Positions 10,101 through 17,458 of a DNA stretch of 64,000 nt are shown piece after piece. The DNA is from Pseudomonas putida. GTDB taxonomy: Bacteria > Pseudomonadota > Gammaproteobacteria > Pseudomonadales > Pseudomonadaceae. How positions within the stretch are numbered: position 1 is the first letter of the stretch; the number at the start of each line of letters is the position of its first letter. A program made the position numbers and the translations under genes. The notes below the pieces were generated by a model. That model worked only from the letters and a program-made list of their open reading frames with translations. It was not told the DNA's origin and searched no databases. Location: the NCBI RefSeq assembly GCF_009883635.2, contig NZ_CP026115.2:930001-994000 (forward strand), written 5' to 3'.

Positions 10101-11943
10101 AGGGCTGTACCTGGCAACCAGACGCTGCCAGCGCCTGCTGGCGCAGCTCAGCAGCATCGCACAGCAGAACCTGCGGGCCGCTACGCTGCAGCATGCCTTG
10201 CAGGCGCTCGGTCGGCGCCTTGATGTCCAGCGGCATGTACACGCCACCGGCCTTGAGAATGCCCAACAGGCACACCAGCCAATCCAGCGAGCGCTCCATC
10301 AGCACCGCGACCGGTGCCCCCGTGGTTACGCCCAGGTCACGCAGATGATGGGCCAGGCGATTGGCCTGGCTGTCCAGTTCGGCATGGCTGAGCTGCTGCC
10401 CCGCACACGCGGCCGCGATGCCGTCGGGTTGGCGGCGCACCTGTTCGTCCCAGCGCTGCAGGACCAGGGCCGGCTGCTCACGGTGACCGACAACCTCTGC
10501 GGCAGGCGCCTTGACCAGGGTATGCAGCGGCGAATCTGGCGCGGCCAGCAAGGTCTCGAACAGCTCACGCAATGCAGCGATGAACCCTTCAATAGTGGAA
10601 CGCTGGTAGAGATCGCTGGCGTAGGTCATCTCGCCGTGCACCAGGCTGCCGTCGTCGGTGATGTCCAGGGCGAGGTCGAAGTGGGTGCCTTCCTTGCGCA
10701 GCGGATACTCGCTGACGGCCAGCCCCGGCAGTTGCAGCGCGGTCTGCTTCTGCACGCCGACGTTCTGGTTGAACTTGGCCTGGAACAGTGGGTTGTGGCC
10801 AAGGCTGCGCTCGGGCGCGAGCACTTCCACCAGTTGCTCGAAGGGCAGCTCCTGATTGGCCTGGGCGGCGAAAGTCGCCTCGCGCACCTGCACCAGCAGT
10901 TCACTCAGCGACAGGCGCTCGTCGACCACGCAACGCAGCACCTGGGTGTTGACGAAGAAGCCGATCAGCCCTTCCACCTCTTCGCGCCCACGGTTGGCGT
11001 TGGGCACGCCGATGCGGATGTCGCGCTGGCCGGAATGGCGCGAGAGGAACAGCGCGTAGCCGGTCAGCATCAGCATGAACAGCGTCACGCCCTGGCCCCG
11101 GGCTGCATCGCGCAGGCGCTGCGACAGCGGCCCGCCGAAATCGAACTTGAGAGTCTCGCCCTGCAGGCTCTGAACGGGCGGGCGCGGGAAATCGGCCGCC
11201 ACGTCGAGCAGCTGGTGTTCGTCGCCCAGTTGCTCGCGCCAGTGCTGCAACTGGCGCTCACCCTCGCCCGCTTCCAGCCAGCGGCGCTGCCACACGGCGT
11301 AGTCGGCATACTGCAACGGCAGCGCTGGCAGGCCCTGGGCGCCGCCCTGATAGCACTGGACGAATTCGCGGACCATCACATCCATCGACCAACCGTCGCA
11401 GACGATGTGGTGCATGCACACTACCAGCACGTGTTCATCCTGGCCCAGACGGAACAGGCTGGCACGCAGCAATGGGCCATTGAGCAGGTCGAACGGGCGA
11501 CCGACTTCGTCTTCCACCTGGCGGGCCAGCTCGGCCTCGTCGGCCGTGCCGAGGTCGACATACCGCAGGGTCAGGGGCTCGGCCGCGAGCACTCGTTGCA
11601 GCGGCTGGTCGCCGTCGACCTGAAACACGGTGCGCAGCGCTTCGTGGCGCTCGACAAGGGCGTCGAAGGCGCCCTGCAAACGGCTTTGGTCCAGCTCTCC
11701 CTCCAGACGCAGGCCGGCCGCCATGTTGTAGGCCGCGCTCTGCGGGTCGAGCTGCCAGAGGAACAGCAGGCGCTGCTGGGCGTAGGACAGTGGAATGGCC
11801 TCAAGGCCATGGCGGCTGACCGGGATCGGCAGCAGGCCGAAGTCCTTGCCATCCTGGTGCAGCTTGGCGAGGAACTGACGGCGTTGTTCGAGCGGCAACC
11901 CGATGAACTTCTCGGCGATACGCAGCGTAGTGTTGCGGGTCAT
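4177..11943 (-). CDS. Non-ribosomal peptide synthetase, C-A(Asp)-T-E-C-A(Ser)-T, pyoverdine side chain
   Basis: 2588-residue two-module NRPS. ATG at 11943 follows GGAGG at good spacing and lies 2 nt after the upstream stop; a TTG 6 nt earlier is less likely. Module 1: C domain (HHIVCDGW near 180), A domain about 470-980, carrier Ser about 1033, epimerase about 1065-1500 (HHLVVDGVSWR, EGHGRE, RTVGWF). Module 2: C domain of the D-donor/L-acceptor type (HHILMDGW) about 1515-1960, A domain about 1975-2490, carrier Ser about 2526. Pocket residues of the first A domain read D-L-T-K-I-G-H-V-G (Asp); those of the second read D-V-W-H-I-S-L-I-D (Ser). The Asp would leave as D, and the neighbouring SyrP-like enzyme suggests it is beta-hydroxylated. 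No thioesterase or offloading domain, so the chain passes to the next gene. Confidence 0.95.
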   Translation of the reverse strand: MTRNTTLRIAEKFIGLPLEQRRQFLAKLHQDGKDFGLLPIPVSRHGLEAIPLSYAQQRLLFLWQLDPQSAAYNMAAGLRLEGELDQSRLQGAFDALVERHEALRTVFQVDGDQPLQRVLAAEPLTLRYVDLGTADEAELARQVEDEVGRPFDLLNGPLLRASLFRLGQDEHVLVVCMHHIVCDGWSMDVMVREFVQCYQGGAQGLPALPLQYADYAVWQRRWLEAGEGERQLQHWREQLGDEHQLLDVAADFPRPPVQSLQGETLKFDFGGPLSQRLRDAARGQGVTLFMLMLTGYALFLSRHSGQRDIRIGVPNANRGREEVEGLIGFFVNTQVLRCVVDERLSLSELLVQVREATFAAQANQELPFEQLVEVLAPERSLGHNPLFQAKFNQNVGVQKQTALQLPGLAVSEYPLRKEGTHFDLALDITDDGSLVHGEMTYASDLYQRSTIEGFIAALRELFETLLAAPDSPLHTLVKAPAAEVVGHREQPALVLQRWDEQVRRQPDGIAAACAGQQLSHAELDSQANRLAHHLRDLGVTTGAPVAVLMERSLDWLVCLLGILKAGGVYMPLDIKAPTERLQGMLQRSGPQVLLCDAAELRQQALAASGCQVQPYAPERWASLPGDAPETWTLAGAPAYVIHTSGSTAQPKGVVVSHGALASYVDGLLQRLDLAADASMALVSTIAADLGHTVLFGALCSGRTLHVLPEALGFDPDAFAAYMAEQRIGVLKIVPSHLNGLLQAANAADVLPEHALIVGGEACSPALYQKVRELKPGCRFINHYGPSETTVGVLTHELQGAVTQAMPLGVALPGASVRVLDDVLNVLPARVAGELYIGGESLAQGYLGQAALTAERFVPDPFGASGTRLYRSGDRVQRDNAGLLHFLGRADDQVKIRGYRVEPGEVGRVLRGLAGVHDAVVLAVPQADDAAQLQLVGWCVPGTPQLSVEALRAQLQALLPDYLVPAHLLLLERLPLTANGKLDRRALPQPQVQLKRHVAASTPLEEQLLAIWQAVLKRDDIGVEDNFFELGGDSILSLQIIARAKRQGIKLTPRQLFEKQTITQLAQVAKVAPVAAKPAAVAQVSGAMPLLPVQARFFELALNQPGHYNQAVMLQPRQALTANIVEQALALLVNQHDALRLAFNQADGSWNAEHRAGVPGAMLWHRQAADAAQLQAIAEEAQGSLDLAQGPLLRAVLCELAEGGQRLLLVIHHLVVDGVSWRVLLEDLEQACVALLAGRTPALAEKGTALKAWAERLVGWAQEPARDAELAYWQATLAGQTGDLPAARRDAGLQVRHARTVRCRLDADTTQSLLQQAPAAYRTQVNDLLLTALARVLCRWTGQGSALVQLEGHGREDLFDGVDLSRTVGWFTSLFPVALTPADDLAGSLKAIKEQLRGVPGRGIGHGVLRYLGSPAQQAALQALPQARVTFNYLGQFDQGFGEDRLFAPAVESVGATQAADAPLGNWLSVNGQVLGGELELGFTFSELMFDEPAIASLADGYARELAALVAHCLDSQAGGATPADFPLAGLTQAQLDALPVDLRQVENIYPLAPMQEGMLFHSLYDGQASSYVNRLRLDLDDLDPERFIQAWQQALDQHESLRAGFAWEQGLEAPRQVVLRHVQLPVERFDWAGEADIDARLEALAQAEQARAFDLGQAPLLRLVLVRTGPQRHHLIYTSHHILMDGWSNSLLFAAVMQAYSGQPAAVAQATRSDYLGWLQQQDRAGADAFWKAQLLDLDGPTLLGGTRDANESGQGAVVLELGEVLSQALKHFAQAQQVTLNSVLQAAWALLLQRRTGQRRPCFGATVSGRPAELPGIEQQLGLFINTLPVAAEPQGQMPVADWVREVQALNLRLREYEYLPLYAIQAAAGRHGEALFDSLLVFENYPLAQSLSDSSAGLRLSGLDYQEYSGYPLTLIAEARDQMQLTFAYQRQVFGLAQVQQIAAELRHLLQGFASAPHALLGSFGLVDAEAHSRIVKDWNATARDYPGTPYVHQLFEQHVILQPQAPALTFADCTLSYAELNAEANRLAQYLRGQGVGPDVLVGIAAERSVEMVVGLLAILKAGGAYVPLDPEYPQDRLAYMFEDSGITLLLTQSHLRDGLPIPAGLAVLDLDRAEAWDALDAHNPDVALHPENLAYVIYTSGSTGKPKGAGNRHIALHNRLAWMQEAYSLTANDSVLQKTPFSFDVSVWEFFWPLMEGARLVMALPGDHRDPARLAELITREQISTLHFVPSMLQAFVADENAARCTSLQRIICSGEALPVELQRQTLALLPQSGLYNLYGPTEAAIDVTHWTCVEEGKDAVPIGQPIANLQTYVLDGELNPVSPGVTGELYLGGIGLARGYHRRPSLTAERFVTSPFGTGQRLYRTGDLARQREDGVIEYAGRIDHQVKIRGLRIELGEIEARLQEQDTVREAVVVAAEGQLVAYLVAEQADSLEAIKAHLAAVLPDYMVPAQWVLLERMPLSPNGKLDRKALPKPELGQSRREYLAPQSELEQRLAGIWQEVLKVERVGLNDNFFELGGHSLLMVRLVSRIKTEFSVELPIQDAYLADDLGALAALVTGSAGPAEQDYDAIFDALDELEAFDA

Positions 11944-11945
11944 GC

Positions 11946-14900
11946 TCAAACCTCCTCCAGTGAATTCATGAACGCTTCCATGTCGGCCCAGTCCTCGTCG
12001 GCGGTGCCGCCCAGGGCCTGCAGCTCCTCAGCCAGGGCGGCCAGGTGCGGGCGTTCGAACAGGCTGCGCATGGGCAGCGCTACGCCCAGTTCGGACTTGA
12101 TCCGGGCAATGACCTGGGCTGCCAGCAACGAGTGCCCGCCCAGGTCGAAGAAGCTGTCGTCGAGGCCGACGCGGGGCACCTGCAACACCTCCATCCAGAT
12201 CGCCGCCAGCTGTTGTTCCTGCTCGCTGACCGGCGCGCGGAAGCTGGCCTGCAACTGGCTCGGGTCGGGCGCGGGCAAGGCCTTGCGGTCGAGCTTGCCG
12301 CTGGGGGTCAGTGGCAGGCGCTCCAGCAGCATCAGGTGCGAAGGAACCATGTAGTCCGGCAGCGTCGCGCGCAGGCCCTCGCGGATCGCCTGGCGTCGCG
12401 CGTCGGAACGGGTGTCATCTGCTTCGGTGACCACATAGGCCACCAGTTGCCGGCCGCCGGCCATGTCCAGGGCCAGCACCGCCGCCTCCCGCACGCCAGG
12501 GCACTGATGCAGGCGCATCTCGATTTCGCCAAGCTCGATGCGGAAGCCGCGCACCTTCACCTGATGGTCGACGCGGCCGATGTATTCGATGGCGCCACTG
12601 GCGTCGAAGCGGGCACGGTCACCGGTGCGGTACAGGCGCTCGCCGGGGGCTTCGGGGTCGGGCAGGAAGCGTTCGGCGCTGAGCGCGGGCTGGCCGTGAT
12701 ACCCACGCGCCAGGCCGGGCCCTCCGATGTACAGCTCGCCGATGGCACCGGCCGGCACTGCCTGCATTTCGCCGTCAAGAATGCGCAAGCGGCGGCCGGC
12801 GAGGCCCTGGCCAATGGGGATGCCTCGCCAGGACACATCCGGCGATGCCAACGCCGTGCAGTCGTGGATGCTGGACACCACCGTGGCCTCGGTCGGGCCA
12901 TAGGTGTTGAGCAGGCGCACACCAGCGAGGCCGGCGCGGCGCCACAGGTCGAGGCCGTCCACCGCCATGGCTTCGCCGCCGACATGCACCTGGCGCAGTG
13001 CGGCAAACGCCCGTGGCGTGTCGCGCGCGTAATCCTGCACCAGCATGTGCCAATAAGCGGCCGGCAAGTCGGCGACCGTGATGCCGTGTTGCTCCAGTGC
13101 CTGCAGGAAGCTGGCGCTGTCCCACAGGCGGCTGTCGCGCAGCACCACGCGGGCACCGACGCACAGCGGTGGGTAGAACTGCTCGACGAAACCGTCGAAG
13201 CTGCAGGTGGCGAACTGCAGCACGCGATCATCCGCGGTCAGGCGCGAATAGTCGGCCCCCAGTTCGCAGAACTCGGCCAGCGCGCCATGACTGATGGCGA
13301 CGCCTTTGGGGCGGCCAGTGGAGCCGGAGGTGTAGATCACGTAGGCCAGGTTGCCGGGCTGCAGTGATACCTGCGGTGCATGCTCAGGTTGCTCGCCCTG
13401 CGCCTGGTCCAGGCACAGGACCTCGATACCCTCAGCCTCTGGCAGCTGGCTCAGCAGGTTCGATTGGGTCAGCAGCAGGCGCAGGCCGCTGTCGGCGAAC
13501 ACCTGGGCGATGCGTTCGCTGGGCGCTTGCGGGTCCAGCGGCACATAGGCTCCGCCGGCCTTGAGCACCGCCAGCAAGGCAACCCCCATGTCCAGCGAGC
13601 GCTCCAGTGCCACACCGACCAGCACCTCGGGGCCGACACCCGACTGCACCAGGCGCTGGGCCAGGCGGTTGCTGCGACGCTCCAGCTCAGCGTAACTCAG
13701 GCTGGCGCCCTGCCCCTCGCCGGCCAGCACCAGCGCGACCGCCTCGGGCGTGCGTGCTGCCTGGGCCTGGAAACGCTGATGGGCCAGTGCCGAGGCCTGC
13801 GGGGCAGGTGCGCGCAGTGCCCAATGCTGCAACTGGCGGGTTTCTGCGGCATCGAGCAATGGCAGCTCGCCGATTCGGCGTTGCGGGTCGGCCAGCACGC
13901 TGCGCAGCAGGTTGCGCCAGTGGCCGGCCATGCGCTCGACGGTGGCGGCGTCGAACAGATCGGTGGCGTAGGTGAAGGCGGCCAGCAAGCGTTCGCCTTC
14001 CTCGCGCGTTTCCAGCATCAGGTCACTGGCTGCGGCATGGCTGCGGGCCCCGGCCACGCTCTGTTCGGCGTCCAGATGCGCCAGCTGCAGGCCGCAACCC
14101 AGGCGCATGCCCTGGATGTCGGTGACCAGCGGCTGGTGGTTGTACATGACCTGGAACAGCGCGTTGTGGCTCTGGCTGCGGCTGGGCTGCAGCGCCTCCA
14201 GCAGTGCATCGAACGGCAGTTCCTGGTGGGCCTGGGCGCCAAGGGCCGTCTGGCGCAGCGCTGCCAGCAACTGCTCGAAGGTCTGGCGCCCATCCAGCTG
14301 GCTGCGCAGCACCTGGGTATTGACGAAGAAACCGATCAGGCCCTCGACCTCACTGCGGTTGCGGTTGGCAATCAGGCCGCCGACGCGGATGTCGCCTTGC
14401 CCGCTGTAGCGGTACAGCAGGGTCTTGAAGGCCGCCAGCAGTACCACGAACAAGGTCGTGCCCTGACGCTGGGCCAGCCCCTTCAGGCCGCTGCGCAGCT
14501 CCGCGTCGATGGCGAACTCCAGGCGCGCACCGGCATGGCTCGGCTGGGCCGGGCGTGGGCGGTCGGTGGGCAGTTCCAGTGGCTCATGCTCCTCGCCCAG
14601 CTGAGCGCGCCAGTAGTCGAGCTGGCGGGCCTGCTCGCCGGCTTCCATCCAGCTGCGTTGCCACAGGGCGTAGTCGCGATAGTGCACGGCCAGCGCCGGT
14701 AACTGAGCCTGGTTGCCAGCGCTGCGGGCGTCCAGGCAGCGCATGAACTCCTCGATCAGGATGTTCATCGACCAGCCATCGGCAATGATGTGGTGCATGG
14801 TCAGCAGCAGCACATGCTCATCCGCCGCCAGTTGCAGCAGCGCCACCCGCAGCAGCGGGCCCTGTTGCAGGTCGAACGGCTGGCCGGCTTCGCGGGCGAC

Positions 14901-15341
14901 TTCTTCGCGGGTGCGCTGCAGGCGCAGATCTGCATCCAGGCCGGACAGGTCGACATGGCGAACCTGCACCTGCGCACCGTCACCGACACGCTGCAACGCC
15001 TGCCCGTCAACTTCCCCGAAGGTGGTGCGCAGGCACTCGTGGCGCTGCACCAGATCGGCAAAGGCCAGGTCCAGCGCCTGGTGACTCAGGCCGCCGAGCA
15101 GGCGCACGGCCCCTGGCAGGTTGTAAGCAGCGCTGCCCGGCTCCAGCTGCCAGAGGAACCACATGCGCTGCTGGGCATAGGAGAGCTGGTCGCGGCCGGC
15201 GATGCCGCTGCAGTCGGGGATGGGGTAGCTGGTGAAATCGACCTGTTCGTCGCGCAGGGCGGCGAAGAAGACACGGCGTTTTTCCAGCGGCAGTTCAATG
15301 AAGCGGCGCGCCAGCTTCAGGGATTGATCGAGGGTGCTCAT
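11946..15341 (-). CDS. Non-ribosomal peptide synthetase, single module C-A(Lys)-T, pyoverdine side chain
   Basis: 1131 residues, one complete module and first NRPS gene of the cluster. The N-terminus (SLKLARRFIELPLEKRR) resembles, from memory, PvdI of P. aeruginosa. The C domain (HHIIADGW at 183-190) occupies about 1-450, the A domain with A3 core YTSGSTGRPKG follows, and the carrier domain ends with Ser at about 1071 (FDLGGHS). Pocket residues by eye are D-G-E-D-H-G-T-V-V, the lysine code known from pyoverdine synthetases. Because it begins with a C domain, it must accept an upstream acyl-peptide, in pyoverdines made by PvdL or another side-chain NRPS not in this window. Its stop lies 2 nt before the next NRPS start. 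A PvdS-type promoter box lies 54 nt upstream. The Shine-Dalgarno (GGAC) is weak. Confidence 0.94.
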   Translation of the reverse strand: MSTLDQSLKLARRFIELPLEKRRVFFAALRDEQVDFTSYPIPDCSGIAGRDQLSYAQQRMWFLWQLEPGSAAYNLPGAVRLLGGLSHQALDLAFADLVQRHECLRTTFGEVDGQALQRVGDGAQVQVRHVDLSGLDADLRLQRTREEVAREAGQPFDLQQGPLLRVALLQLAADEHVLLLTMHHIIADGWSMNILIEEFMRCLDARSAGNQAQLPALAVHYRDYALWQRSWMEAGEQARQLDYWRAQLGEEHEPLELPTDRPRPAQPSHAGARLEFAIDAELRSGLKGLAQRQGTTLFVVLLAAFKTLLYRYSGQGDIRVGGLIANRNRSEVEGLIGFFVNTQVLRSQLDGRQTFEQLLAALRQTALGAQAHQELPFDALLEALQPSRSQSHNALFQVMYNHQPLVTDIQGMRLGCGLQLAHLDAEQSVAGARSHAAASDLMLETREEGERLLAAFTYATDLFDAATVERMAGHWRNLLRSVLADPQRRIGELPLLDAAETRQLQHWALRAPAPQASALAHQRFQAQAARTPEAVALVLAGEGQGASLSYAELERRSNRLAQRLVQSGVGPEVLVGVALERSLDMGVALLAVLKAGGAYVPLDPQAPSERIAQVFADSGLRLLLTQSNLLSQLPEAEGIEVLCLDQAQGEQPEHAPQVSLQPGNLAYVIYTSGSTGRPKGVAISHGALAEFCELGADYSRLTADDRVLQFATCSFDGFVEQFYPPLCVGARVVLRDSRLWDSASFLQALEQHGITVADLPAAYWHMLVQDYARDTPRAFAALRQVHVGGEAMAVDGLDLWRRAGLAGVRLLNTYGPTEATVVSSIHDCTALASPDVSWRGIPIGQGLAGRRLRILDGEMQAVPAGAIGELYIGGPGLARGYHGQPALSAERFLPDPEAPGERLYRTGDRARFDASGAIEYIGRVDHQVKVRGFRIELGEIEMRLHQCPGVREAAVLALDMAGGRQLVAYVVTEADDTRSDARRQAIREGLRATLPDYMVPSHLMLLERLPLTPSGKLDRKALPAPDPSQLQASFRAPVSEQEQQLAAIWMEVLQVPRVGLDDSFFDLGGHSLLAAQVIARIKSELGVALPMRSLFERPHLAALAEELQALGGTADEDWADMEAFMNSLEEV

Positions 15342-15394
15342 AGGTCGTCCGAACCGGTGATGGGAGCCGCCCTGGGCTCCGCGATACCTGTTGA

Positions 15395-15418
15395 ACGAAT
15401 GATTACGGCTCGCATTTA
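15395..15418 (-). promoter_or_regulatory. PvdS iron-starvation (IS) box upstream of the Lys NRPS gene
   Basis: On the minus strand the site reads TAAAT, 16 nt, CGT, flanked by CC before TAAAT. This is the published consensus spacing for promoters of the extracytoplasmic sigma factor PvdS. It lies 54 nt upstream of the first NRPS ATG. Seen directly; the function is inferred from the known consensus. Confidence 0.8.
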
Positions 15419-15430
15419 GGTGCTATATGC

Positions 15431-15465
15431 AAAACCCGCCGGTGCGCCCGAAGGTATGCCGGCGG
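15431..15465 (-). terminator. Possible terminator or attenuator after the SyrP-like gene
   Basis: Seven-base inverted repeat CCGCCGG / CCGGCGG with a 16-nt loop, followed on the minus strand by GTTTT. It lies between the hydroxylase stop and the IS box of the NRPS gene. The T run is short, so read-through is plausible. Confidence 0.45.
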
Positions 15466-15485
15466 ACCCTGCCCTGCCGCCTGAT

Positions 15486-16463
15486 TCAGCCCGCGGCGTG
15501 GCCTTCAGCCATGGCCACGATGACCTTGCGCTTGCCGGTGAAGGTGCTGCGGGCGTGGGCGGCGAGCATGTTGTCGAGCATCAGCACATCGCCTTCCTGC
15601 CACGGGAAAGCGATGGTGCACTCATCCAGCACACCGCGCACCTCGTCGAGGATCGCGTCTTCGATGGGCGAACCGTCGCCGTAGTAGACGTTGCGTGGCA
15701 GGTCTTCCTCGTCGACGACCTCCAGCAGGCTCTCGCGCACCTCGGGCGGCAGGTTGGACACATGGAACAGGTGCGCCTGGTTGAACCATACATCCTCGCC
15801 GGTTCGCGGGTGGCGGGCCACGGCCTGGCAGACCTGGCGGGTGCGCAACTCGCCGTCGTACTTCCAGTCGCAGGTGATCGCATGGCGCTGACAGTAGGCT
15901 TCCACCACTGCCGGGTCGTCACTGTTGAACACCTGCTCCCAAGGCACATCCAGGCCATTGCCGAAGTTACGCACGTACATCAGCCCATGGCGGTTGAAGC
16001 GTTCGTGGATGCGCGGGTCGATCCGGCGGAACACCTCGCGGCTGTCGGCGATTGGCGTCTCCCCTCCGCTCTCGGCGGCGATCATGCTGTAGAACCAGAT
16101 TTTCATCGGCCATTCACGGGTGTAGGCCTGTTCGTTGTGCAGCGGGATCTTCTGGTGCGGCGGGTACTCGGTGGAGGTGTACACGCCCTGGGTAACGTTG
16201 CTGCGCGGGGTAGAGCCGAACTCGTAATTGAGCAGCGGGTGGCCGAAGCCGCCGGCGAAGCTGCGGAAGGCCTCGGCGCCGCCTACCTCGAAGCCGCGAA
16301 AAAGGATGCCGCCGGCGTCGAGCAAGTGCCGGTCGACCAGTTCGCGGATCGGCTCCAGCGCCTCGTTGAGGTCCAGGCCGGCGTGGGGCGCCTCGACCAG
16401 CAAGGGCAGGCTGCGCTGGCCAGGCAGCAGGGGCCGGGCCAGCAGTTCCAGTATGGCGCTCAT
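15486..16463 (-). CDS. syrP: SyrP-like TauD-family Fe(II)/2-oxoglutarate dioxygenase, aspartate beta-hydroxylase
   Basis: 325 residues, start MSAILELL chosen because a strong GGGGGAG lies 5 nt before this ATG; an upstream extension would run through untranslated leader. TauD/TfdA-fold enzyme: the iron motif H-N-E (LHNEQAYT) and a distal His (MLDNMLAAHARSTF) followed by the Arg expected to bind 2-oxoglutarate are visible. Known SyrP-like proteins hydroxylate aspartate while it is bound to an NRPS carrier domain, giving threo-beta-hydroxyaspartate, an Fe(III) ligand in many pyoverdines. That fits the Asp module encoded 3.5 kb downstream in the same direction. A consensus PvdS box about 175 nt upstream predicts induction by iron starvation. 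Cytoplasmic. Specificity for Asp is inferred from context. Confidence 0.9.
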   Translation of the reverse strand: MSAILELLARPLLPGQRSLPLLVEAPHAGLDLNEALEPIRELVDRHLLDAGGILFRGFEVGGAEAFRSFAGGFGHPLLNYEFGSTPRSNVTQGVYTSTEYPPHQKIPLHNEQAYTREWPMKIWFYSMIAAESGGETPIADSREVFRRIDPRIHERFNRHGLMYVRNFGNGLDVPWEQVFNSDDPAVVEAYCQRHAITCDWKYDGELRTRQVCQAVARHPRTGEDVWFNQAHLFHVSNLPPEVRESLLEVVDEEDLPRNVYYGDGSPIEDAILDEVRGVLDECTIAFPWQEGDVLMLDNMLAAHARSTFTGKRKVIVAMAEGHAAG

Positions 16464-16636
16464 GATCTCCCCCTTGCGGCAGCTGGCCGCAGCGGGTTGA
16501 GCAGCAATTGATTGGCAACAGGCAGCGCCTGGCTGGCCTTGAAGCAGGTGGCGGCAAGCATCCTTGGACCCTCGATGAAATGACAGCAAGCTCCGGTTCG
16601 GGCGCGCGCAGCGCACGTCGGCCTTGTGCAAAGGAA

Positions 16637-16660
16637 ACGAGGGGCAGAGGGAGGGATTTA
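16637..16660 (-). promoter_or_regulatory. PvdS iron-starvation (IS) box upstream of syrP
   Basis: The minus strand reads GCTAAATCCC, then CGT exactly 16 nt after TAAAT, a full match to the PvdS promoter consensus. It starts 8 nt from the tRNA-Arg(CCT) 3' end and gives a leader of roughly 165 nt before the syrP ATG. Confidence 0.88.
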
Positions 16661-16667
16661 GCGTGGA

Positions 16668-16742
16668 TGGCGTCCCCGGCAGGAATCGAACCTGCACCAG
16701 AGTCTTAGGAGGACCCCGTTCTATCCATTAAACTACAGGGAC
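16668..16742 (-). tRNA. tRNA-Arg (anticodon CCT)
   Basis: 75-nt cloverleaf including encoded CCA. Acceptor GTCCCTG pairs with the 3' arm CGGGGAC, the T loop is TTCGATT, and the anticodon loop CTCCTAA gives CCT, which reads AGG. Single copy on the minus strand between phnN and the siderophore block. tRNA-Arg 3' ends are common integration sites, but no attachment repeat or integrase is seen here. Confidence 0.96.
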
Positions 16743-16870
16743 TGAAACCCGCCAGCCATGTGTGCTGCCTGAATGCAGCAACAGCGGGACGGCGAGCATG
16801 TTAACCAGCGCGCCACCGTTTGTCATGCCTGAATCGGGCTTTTTGCACGTAGGGTATTTCTGAGAGCCGC

Positions 16871-17458
16871 TCAGGCAATCAACTTTTCCTGATGCAGCAG
16901 ATCGAGCAAGGCCGCAACTGCCGTTGCCAGATCACCTGAATTGTCGAGGTGGTGGACCGACGGTGCAGCCTGAAGCTGCAGCCGGGCATTGCGCGCCAGG
17001 CGCTGGTCGACCTGCTCCGGGGTTTCCCGCCCGCGAGCGAGCAAGCGTTCACGCAGCACCTCGGGTTGCACGTCCAGGCACACGACCAACAGATCTGGGT
17101 AGCGCGCCTGTGCTTCATGCAGATATGCCCGCGAACCATTGACCAGCACCGAGCGCCCTTGCGCCAGCCACTGATCCACCTGGGCCGGAATGCCGTACTC
17201 CAGACCATTGGCTCGCCAGTGCATGGCGAAAGCGCCCTCCTCGCGCAGCTGCGCGAACCGCTCGGCGCTGACGCCGTGGGCAGATTCACCCTTGGCCTCG
17301 GCGGAACGGGTGATCACGCGACGGGCAATTTCCACCCCTGCAGCAGACAATTGCGCGCGAGAAGCATCGATCAGGGAATCTTTTCCCGAACCGGAGGGTC
17401 CTACCAGGAATATCAGGCGGCCTGAGGCTACATCTCGGGCGCTTGCGTCATGTTGCAT
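16871..17458 (-). CDS. phnN: Ribose 1,5-bisphosphate phosphokinase PhnN
   Basis: 195 residues from ATG 17458 (a GTG two codons upstream is also possible; neither has a good ribosome site). P-loop GPSGSGKDS lies near the N-terminus, and the protein has the guanylate-kinase-like fold of PhnN, typical length 180-200. The enzyme phosphorylates ribose 1,5-bisphosphate to PRPP, a step of C-P lyase phosphonate use and a route to NAD when PRPP synthase is missing. No other phn genes lie next to it, so here it is a solitary copy. Transcribed away from amrZ. Confidence 0.9.
   Translation of the reverse strand: MQHDASARDVASGRLIFLVGPSGSGKDSLIDASRAQLSAAGVEIARRVITRSAEAKGESAHGVSAERFAQLREEGAFAMHWRANGLEYGIPAQVDQWLAQGRSVLVNGSRAYLHEAQARYPDLLVVCLDVQPEVLRERLLARGRETPEQVDQRLARNARLQLQAAPSVHHLDNSGDLATAVAALLDLLHQEKLIA

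Noticed and set aside
54..12354. Very long plus-strand open frames (54-3377, 4057-7074, 8626-12354)
   Set aside because: They are antisense to the NRPS genes. High GC third positions leave few stops, the translations are Gln/Arg/Ala-rich without domains, and the minus frames carry all NRPS motifs.
16668..16742. tRNA-Arg(CCT) as an integration site for the siderophore block
   Set aside because: No direct repeat of the tRNA 3' end and no integrase visible in the window.
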